Shown: positions 6,061 through 10,492 of the stretch, piece by piece
Position numbering within the stretch: position 1 is the stretch's first letter
Layout of the letters: each line of letters begins with the position of its first letter
NCBI GenBank assembly: GCA_964392465.1
Contig: CAYMPC010000038.1
Coordinates: 1 to 10,492 of the forward strand
DNA from: JAAXVZ01 sp964392465
Lineage (GTDB): Archaea > Nanobdellota > Nanobdellia > Woesearchaeales > GW2011-AR15
Length of the DNA: 10,492 bases
Direction: 5' to 3'
Notes under the pieces: generated by a model
What the model was told of the DNA's origin: nothing
Database searches by the model: none
The model's input: only the letters and a program-made list of their open reading frames with translations
Program-made: the position numbers and the translations under genes

Positions 6061-6118
6061 GTAAAGAAATGTAGGACTTTACCCTATATGGGAAGCCTGA
6101 ATCTTTAAGGTGAAAAAA
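6061..6118 (+). promoter_or_regulatory. rpl15e: Structured 5' leader of rpl15e with hairpin, mini-ORF and Shine-Dalgarno
   Basis: The predicted leader opens with GTAAAG (6061-6066), which pairs with CTTTAC (6077-6082) around a 10-nt loop. A six-codon ORF follows (6088-6108, MGSLNL), whose TAA overlaps the Shine-Dalgarno AAGGTG at 6107-6112. AGCCT (6094-6098) could partly pair with the AGG of that motif. A start-stop pair ATGTAG sits in the hairpin loop (6069-6074). These features suggest control of rpl15e translation, but only the sequence pattern supports this. Confidence 0.35.
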
Positions 6119-6706
6119 ATGGGAATGTACAAGTATGTTAAGGAAATGTGGAAAAAGCCAAAAGAAACAATGCCTGAGCTTTGGAAAGAGAGATTAACTA
6201 AATGGAGAGATGAACCAGTAACATTGAGGATAGATCATCCAACAAGAATAGACAGAGCAAGGCAATTAGGTTATAAAGCCATACAAGGTATTTTTATTGT
6301 AAGACAGAGAGTTCTAAAAGGCGGAAGAATGAGGCCAACAATAAGAAAAGCAAGAAGACCAAAAACACAGAGACAAAAAAAGATTCTTGAAATGAACCAC
6401 CAAACAATTGCAGAAAGAAGAGCCAATAATGAATATCCAAACTGCGAAGTTCTTAACTCATACTGGGTTGGCGAAGACGGTAAAAACAAATGGTACGAAA
6501 TAATAATGGTAGATATAAATCACCCAGAAGTTTTATCAAGAAAACATTTAAAATGGGTTTCTAATCCTGCAAACAAAGGAAGAGTATTCAGAGGATTGAC
6601 TTCTTCAGCAAAAAAATCCAGAGGTCTAAGACATAAAGGTAAAGGAGCAGAAAAAGTAAGACCTAGCAGGAACTCAAACAACCCAAAATTAAGCAGAAGA
6701 AATTAA
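6119..6706 (+). CDS. rpl15e: Large-subunit ribosomal protein L15e
   Basis: A 195-aa basic protein of the large ribosomal subunit, restricted to Archaea and Eukarya, where it binds 23S rRNA. The start MGMYKYVKEMWKKPKE, the RQLGYKAIQGIFIVRQRVLKGGR core, RKARRPKTQRQ, the ERRANNEYPNCEVLNSYWVGEDG segment and the basic glycine-containing tail (GLRHKGKGAEKVRPS) are diagnostic. The ATG at 6119 is preferred to an in-frame GTG at 6110. The ATG gives the family's usual first residues and has AAGGTG 6 nt upstream, and the GTG lies inside that motif. It diverges from the 265-aa gene and has its own TATA box and leader. T-rich tracts follow its stop. Confidence 0.97.
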   Translation: MGMYKYVKEMWKKPKETMPELWKERLTKWRDEPVTLRIDHPTRIDRARQLGYKAIQGIFIVRQRVLKGGRMRPTIRKARRPKTQRQKKILEMNHQTIAERRANNEYPNCEVLNSYWVGEDGKNKWYEIIMVDINHPEVLSRKHLKWVSNPANKGRVFRGLTSSAKKSRGLRHKGKGAEKVRPSRNSNNPKLSRRN

Positions 6707-6710
6707 ATAA

Positions 6711-6739
6711 TTATTTCTTATTTTTTATTATCTTTTTGA
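6711..6739 (+). terminator. rpl15e: T-rich tracts downstream of rpl15e
   Basis: A T-rich stretch including T6 and T5 runs starts a few bases after the rpl15e stop, as expected for archaeal oligo-T termination. No hairpin is needed or evident. The next gene has its own TATA box 40 bp further on. Confidence 0.5.
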
Positions 6740-6776
6740 TTTAGTAATTATATCAATGCTAAAAATAACTAATAGA

Positions 6777-6785
6777 TTTATATTA
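6777..6785 (+). promoter_or_regulatory. TATA box of the dehydrogenase gene
   Basis: TTTATATTA is centred 27 bp before the ATG at 6808. Only pyrimidine-rich sequence without a Shine-Dalgarno motif lies between, so the message is predicted to be leaderless. Confidence 0.5.
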
Positions 6786-6807
6786 TTCTTCTTTTTCTTA
6801 TCTTTTT

Positions 6808-7527
6808 ATGGATTTAAAAGATAAAGTTGCTATTATAACAGGCGCCTCTAGAGGATTAGGAAAAGAAATAGCTTTAAAATTAGCAGAAAAAGGCAGTAAG
6901 CTTGTTCTTTGCTCAAGAAATGAAAAAGATTTATTAGTTGTAAAAGAAGAAATTTCAAAAAAAAATAATGTTCAAATCATAATAGTAAAAGCAGATGTAA
7001 CTAAAGCAAAGGATGTTGAAAATGTTTTTTCACATGCTATTAAAAGATTTAAAAAAATAGATATTCTGGTAAACAATGCTGGTATGAACATAAAAAAACA
7101 ATTTTTTGAATATTCAGAAGAGGAATGGGATACTGTCATGAATACTAACATAAAGGCTATTTTTCTTTTTACCAAACAAGCTAATAAATATATGAAAAAA
7201 GGTAAGATTGTTATTATCTCATCTGTTGCTGGTTTATTTGGCTCCAAATATTATTCAGCTTATTGTGCATCTAAACATGCTGTTGAAGGTTATACAAAAT
7301 CAATAAAAAAAGAAATTAGCAAAAACATTAAAATCCATGTGTTTCATCCTTACAGATTAAAAACACATTTTGACAAAGGATATAAGATAAAATCACCTGA
7401 GCATCATATGATTCCTCCTTCGTTATACGCAGAATATATTGTTTCTGTTTTAGAAAAAAACTATCTCCTAGCTTCTTTTTATTTTATGAGGAATGTAATT
7501 TTATGGCTAGTTAAACTTATTATATAG
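6808..7527 (+). CDS. Short-chain dehydrogenase/reductase (FabG-like)
   Basis: A 239-aa classical SDR oxidoreductase using NAD(P)H. The Rossmann motif TGASRGLG is at 11-18, an Arg after strand 2 (SRN, 36-38) hints at NADPH, NNAG is at 89-92, and the catalytic set is Asn114, Ser139, Tyr152 and Lys156 (YCASK). Two things are odd: the usual Pro-Gly after the sixth strand is Pro-Tyr (HPYRLKT), and the C-terminus ends in a long hydrophobic stretch (about 214-239) that could anchor the protein in a membrane. It ends 6 bp from the end of acpS on the other strand, next to an acyl-activating and acyltransferase gene, so reduction of a 3-ketoacyl or other acyl-chain substrate is plausible. SDR substrates cannot be told from sequence, so FabG is a comparison only. 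Confidence 0.9.
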   Translation: MDLKDKVAIITGASRGLGKEIALKLAEKGSKLVLCSRNEKDLLVVKEEISKKNNVQIIIVKADVTKAKDVENVFSHAIKRFKKIDILVNNAGMNIKKQFFEYSEEEWDTVMNTNIKAIFLFTKQANKYMKKGKIVIISSVAGLFGSKYYSAYCASKHAVEGYTKSIKKEISKNIKIHVFHPYRLKTHFDKGYKIKSPEHHMIPPSLYAEYIVSVLEKNYLLASFYFMRNVILWLVKLII

Positions 7528-7533
7528 AAATAA

Positions 7534-7857
7534 TTATATTGAGAGTAATACAAAAGCAACAGCATAATCTCCATCATGTGAAATGCTGCACTCAACTGAT
7601 TTAATTTTAGATTTAAGCAAATCTTTATCAAATATAAGGTAAGGCTTTCCTGACTTATCCTTTTTTACAACTAATTCATTCCATTTTTTTATTTTTATTT
7701 GTGTTGCCTTAAAAAAAGCCTCTTTCAAAGCAAATTTCCCTGCCATGCTTTCTAGTTTATCTTCTAATTCTAATTCAGAAAAAATCCTTCTTGTAAACTC
7801 AGGATCTTTTACTTTCTCTTTGAACTTACTTATTTGAACAATATCTATTCCTATCAT
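7534..7857 (-). CDS. acpS: Holo-[acyl-carrier-protein] synthase (4'-phosphopantetheinyl transferase)
   Basis: A 107-aa AcpS-type phosphopantetheinyl transferase. It moves phosphopantetheine from CoA to a carrier-protein serine, making apo-ACP active. GIDIV at 3-7 holds the first metal ligand (Asp5), and MAGKFALKEAFFKA (38-51) holds Glu46 and the catalytic-site Lys45. The C-terminal strand ISHDGDYAVAFV carries the conserved ISH. It is slightly shorter than bacterial AcpS (about 120-126 aa) but keeps all these motifs. It starts 6 bp after the stop of the ligase-ACP-acyltransferase gene, so the two are almost certainly one operon. The ACP domain of that neighbour is the obvious substrate. Stand-alone AcpS is mainly bacterial, and its archaeal presence suggests transfer together with its partner. 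Confidence 0.94.
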   Translation of the reverse strand: MIGIDIVQISKFKEKVKDPEFTRRIFSELELEDKLESMAGKFALKEAFFKATQIKIKKWNELVVKKDKSGKPYLIFDKDLLKSKIKSVECSISHDGDYAVAFVLLSI

Positions 7858-7863
7858 TTTAAA

Positions 7864-10356
7864 TTATATTGCTCTTGATTGTTTTTCAAGGAACTGTGTT
7901 ATTTCAAGTGGTGATAAATTAGAAGGCACATAAATTGGTTTACCAATTATAACCTCAACAGGCCCTCTTTTTTTTGGAAACTTTGAATGAGGTGGCATTA
8001 TCTCATATAGTCCTTTCAGCTTGAAAGGGATTACTGGCAATTGTGCTTCCTTAACAATTAATCCAATTCCATTTTTATATGGAGCAGGATCTCCTGACCT
8101 AGATCTAGTACCCTCCGGAGATAATCCTATTGACCATCCTCTATCTAATATTTCTCCTATAAATTCAAAACTTTGTCTTATGCTTGTTCTATTTTCTATA
8201 TCTTTATCCCTTGACATAGGAAATCCACCTAGAACATAATAAAAAAATTTTGAGATAAGCTTATCCTTTAGCTTACTTTTTTTAAAAAAATAATCAGCAG
8301 CTGCCCCAAAACTGATTTTAATTCTTTTGTTCAATGGAATCTGTTTGAACAAAACCAAAACATCAAGGTGGCTTGTATGGTTTGTCAATATATAAATAGC
8401 TTGATTTTCCTTAAGTTTTCTTAAGTTTTCTTTCCCTTTTATAATTATTTTTGTGAAAAATATAGATGAAAAAAGATAAGAAACCTCACTAAATATAATC
8501 TTTAAAGGATATAACAAAGGAGAAAACATGCTTTTATCAAGAACCAAAGAGTTGGAAGGTTGCTTTCCTTTTGCAATTAATTCTCTTAAACTAGTAACGG
8601 TTGTTTTTGAGTCTATAAGATACTCCTCTATATCTACGCCTATCTTTTCTTCTATTTTTGTTGCTAACTCAATTATTTTTAGAGAATCAAAACCAAGATC
8701 AGAATAAAGATTGCTTTTTTCATTAATCTCTTTTGCATTTATATGACTTAATTCTGATAAAGTATGAATTAATAGATCTCTGCTCTCAGTTGATATTTGC
8801 GTTTTTTTTTCTATATCTTCTTGAACTAGATTTCGCTTTACCTTTAGTGTAAGGGTTCTTGGGAAATCCTGTTTTTTCCAAACTAAGTGATTTTGGATTT
8901 TCTGGTGCTGCTCTAACTGTTTATTGCTATCTTCTATTATTTTTTTAACTTCTTTATTTGAAGTTTGATTTTTCAAAAGAAGAACTGCTGTTATAATAAC
9001 ATCATTTCCAGAAGTTATACCCAAAACACAACTATCTTTTATATTATCTTTTTTATTCAACACTGCTTCTATATCTTCAGGGTATACATTGAATCCTGAT
9101 GGCTTTAAAATCATATTTTTCAGTCTTCCTTTTATGTATAGATAATTATCTTTGTCAAATTCACCTATGTCTCCTGTTTTAAGCCAGCCCTCCTCAAAAA
9201 GTTCCTTTGTAGCTTTTTCATTTTTATAATAACCTAAAGTGACATTTCTACCTTTTGCCAAGATCTCGTTATTTTTCCCAAGTTTTAATCTAACTCCAGG
9301 AATAGCTCTTCCAACTGAACTAAATCTTTTGTCATATTCATTAGAAAGAGTTAATACTGGCGAAGTTTCAGTAAGGCCATACCCTTGTGTAATTGCTACT
9401 CCAAGAGAATCCCAAAAAATCTCAGTTTCCAAAGAAAGAGGTGCGCCACCTGAAACCATCCTGGTAAGTTTCCCTCCAATTGCTTTATGGATTTTTTTAA
9501 ACAATATTCTCCTTAGAGGAAATGGCAGCTTTGAAGCTATTTTCAAAGACTTACTAAAAGAGTGATATTTTCCCTGCTCTTTTGCTCTATCTTCTAGTTT
9601 ACTCTTAAAAAGGTTAAGAAAAGCAGGAACAGTTGCTAATGTTGTAATTTTTTCTTTTTTGAAAACCTTAAGGATTTCAGATGTTCTCCTTGACTTCAGC
9701 TGCACTATTTGAGCTCCAGAAACAAGTATTGCAAAAAATCCTGCTATCTGCTCTAACATATGGCTTAAAGGTATAAGAGAAATTAATTTATCTCTATCAT
9801 CAATCCTTATCCTCTTTTTAGTTGAAACTATATTTGAATAGATATTCTCATGTGTCAATATTACTCCTTTTGGCTCTCCTGTTGTTCCTGATGTAAAAAG
9901 AATCTCTAGAATGTCAGAATTTTCTATATTTGTATTTACTGATCCTTTTTTCTTTTTTAGTAAATCTTCCTTTAGTTCTTCAAAATAAATTTTTTTTATT
10001 TTTGAATTAGTAATTTTATATTTTGAGGTAATGAGCAATTTGCTTTCTGTTTTTTCAATAAACTTATTGATTAATTCTGGAGAAGATGCAAAATCAATAG
10101 GAACAAGAACCAAGCCAGAAAAAACTCCTCCTAAAAAAGAATATACCCATTCAGGAGAATTGTATCCGCATATTGCAACCTTATCCCCTTTTTTTAATTT
10201 GTTTTCTTTTAATAAGGTAATAAACTTAAGGGAATACTCATAAATTTCTCCGTATGTATATCTATCATAAACAAAATCTTTCTTAAAAGTAATGAATCTT
10301 TTTTTTGAGTTTTTTTCAAAACTCTCTATTACGGACTTAATTAAGTCTGAGCCCAT
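7864..10356 (-). CDS. Trimodular acyl-adenylate ligase / acyl carrier protein / PlsC acyltransferase
   Basis: An 830-aa fusion of three enzymes of acyl metabolism. Residues about 1-515 are an AMP-forming acyl ligase: TSGTTGEPKG at 155-164 (ATP binding), YGLTETSP at 326-333, TGD at 394-396, GRLKNMILKPSGFNVYPEDIE near 410-430, and a C-terminal lysine in TLKVKR (503-508) for adenylation. Residues about 522-597 are an ACP domain with DLGFDSL and the attachment Ser558. A hydrophobic stretch (about 609-640) leads to the PlsC domain (about 638-830): NHTSHLD at 659-665 (the HX4D catalytic pair), GGFPMSRD at 710-717, SPEGTRSRSG at 746-755, and LPVIPF at 773-778. All catalytic residues are present. The expected job is to activate a fatty acid, load its own ACP and acylate a glycerophosphate or lysophospholipid at the membrane. 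Bacterial Aas has related parts in the reverse order without the ACP. AcpS is encoded 6 bp downstream. Confidence 0.93.
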   Translation of the reverse strand: MGSDLIKSVIESFEKNSKKRFITFKKDFVYDRYTYGEIYEYSLKFITLLKENKLKKGDKVAICGYNSPEWVYSFLGGVFSGLVLVPIDFASSPELINKFIEKTESKLLITSKYKITNSKIKKIYFEELKEDLLKKKKGSVNTNIENSDILEILFTSGTTGEPKGVILTHENIYSNIVSTKKRIRIDDRDKLISLIPLSHMLEQIAGFFAILVSGAQIVQLKSRRTSEILKVFKKEKITTLATVPAFLNLFKSKLEDRAKEQGKYHSFSKSLKIASKLPFPLRRILFKKIHKAIGGKLTRMVSGGAPLSLETEIFWDSLGVAITQGYGLTETSPVLTLSNEYDKRFSSVGRAIPGVRLKLGKNNEILAKGRNVTLGYYKNEKATKELFEEGWLKTGDIGEFDKDNYLYIKGRLKNMILKPSGFNVYPEDIEAVLNKKDNIKDSCVLGITSGNDVIITAVLLLKNQTSNKEVKKIIEDSNKQLEQHQKIQNHLVWKKQDFPRTLTLKVKRNLVQEDIEKKTQISTESRDLLIHTLSELSHINAKEINEKSNLYSDLGFDSLKIIELATKIEEKIGVDIEEYLIDSKTTVTSLRELIAKGKQPSNSLVLDKSMFSPLLYPLKIIFSEVSYLFSSIFFTKIIIKGKENLRKLKENQAIYILTNHTSHLDVLVLFKQIPLNKRIKISFGAAADYFFKKSKLKDKLISKFFYYVLGGFPMSRDKDIENRTSIRQSFEFIGEILDRGWSIGLSPEGTRSRSGDPAPYKNGIGLIVKEAQLPVIPFKLKGLYEIMPPHSKFPKKRGPVEVIIGKPIYVPSNLSPLEITQFLEKQSRAI

Positions 10357-10379
10357 AAATCTGGCAAAATTAGTATATG

Positions 10380-10393
10380 CTTTTTAATTTTAT
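10380..10393 (-). promoter_or_regulatory. Possible TATA region of the ligase-ACP-acyltransferase gene
   Basis: On the minus strand ATAAAATTAAAAAG is centred roughly 30 bp before the ATG at 10356, with no Shine-Dalgarno motif between, fitting a leaderless start. It lies back to back with the tRNA promoter. Confidence 0.35.
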
Positions 10394-10399
10394 GGTAAG

Positions 10400-10409
10400 C
10401 TTTAAAAAC
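10400..10409 (+). promoter_or_regulatory. TATA box of tRNA-Val
   Basis: CTTTAAAAAC is centred about 29 bp before the first base of the tRNA, standard spacing for an archaeal promoter. Confidence 0.5.
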
Positions 10410-10433
10410 AGGCTTTCTTTCTCTGAAAATAAA

Positions 10434-10492
10434 GGGCTCGTGGTTTAGTGGCTATAACGACTCCCTTACACGGAGTAGGTCGCCAGTTCGAG
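10434..10492 (+). tRNA. tRNA-Val (UAC), 3'-partial
   Basis: The 59 bases present match a tRNA up to the T-loop. The acceptor strand GGGCTCG is followed by T8 and G9, then a D-arm with a GTT/AAC stem. The anticodon stem ACTCC/GGAGT closes the 7-nt loop CTTACAC with anticodon TAC, then comes a 5-nt variable loop AGGTC and the T-arm GCCAG-TTCGAG. Anticodon UAC reads valine codons. The window ends in the T-loop, so the 3' strand of the acceptor and any CCA are unseen. No intron lies at position 37/38. Confidence 0.93.

Noticed and set aside
6110..6118. In-frame GTG start for rpl15e, three codons upstream of the ATG
   Set aside because: The GTG lies inside the AAGGTG Shine-Dalgarno motif, and the ATG at 6119 gives the standard L15e N-terminus MGMYKY.
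9239..9565. Plus-strand 108-codon ORF inside the ligase gene
   Set aside because: It lies antisense to the conserved adenylation core, has no start signal and has no recognisable family.
7864..10356. Contig from a bacterium rather than an archaeon
   Set aside because: L10e, S6e and L15e together with NOG1 are archaeal/eukaryotic markers, and TATA-type promoters precede many genes.

Overview
This window is a low-GC archaeal chromosome segment. Three ribosomal proteins of the archaeal/eukaryotic set (L10e/uL16, S6e, L15e) and a NOG1-type GTPase fix the domain as Archaea. Very short intergenic gaps, small proteins, AT-rich codon use and TATA boxes about 25-29 bp upstream of many start codons suggest a compact-genome archaeon, perhaps a DPANN lineage such as Woesearchaeota or a relative. 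That lineage assignment is inference. No mobile element, CRISPR array or phage gene was seen.

Layout. Positions 1-905 hold the 3' part of an amidohydrolase-2 family metal-dependent hydrolase, open at the left edge. It is followed after 18 bp by a small polytopic membrane protein resembling an ECF-transporter S component (924-1499). The tail of that gene overlaps a minus-strand, divergent HAM1/RdgB-like NTP pyrophosphatase (1479-2039). A NOG1-like GTPase (2094-3068) diverges from it and converges on rpl10e (3088-3609, minus). The 254-bp gap between rpl10e and radC holds a run of three tight hairpins that looks like a small RNA gene. A radC gene (3864-4568) converges on rps6e (4589-5011, minus). 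Upstream of rps6e lies a 68-nt element that folds on paper into a three-way junction, then an unrecognised 265-aa gene (5169-5966, minus). rpl15e (6119-6706, plus) has a structured leader of about 57 nt.

The right third is the most distinctive part. A short-chain dehydrogenase (6808-7527, plus) converges on a minus-strand pair: acpS (holo-ACP synthase, 7534-7857) and, 6 bp upstream of it, an 830-aa protein that fuses an acyl-adenylate ligase, an acyl carrier protein domain and a PlsC acyltransferase (7864-10356). A tRNA-Val(UAC) gene begins at 10434 and runs off the right edge.

How the genes work together. The ligase would activate a fatty acid and load it on its own ACP domain, AcpS would install the phosphopantetheine arm that domain needs, and the PlsC domain would move the acyl group to a glycerophosphate or lysophospholipid acceptor. 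The neighbouring dehydrogenase could act in the same acyl metabolism. This is a complete-looking bacterial-style acyl-ester module in an archaeon, whose own membrane lipids are expected to be isoprenoid ethers. Expression signals fall into two classes: leaderless genes with a TATA box near -27 (rpl10e, radC, the dehydrogenase), and ribosomal genes with the Shine-Dalgarno motif AAGGTG (rps6e, rpl15e).
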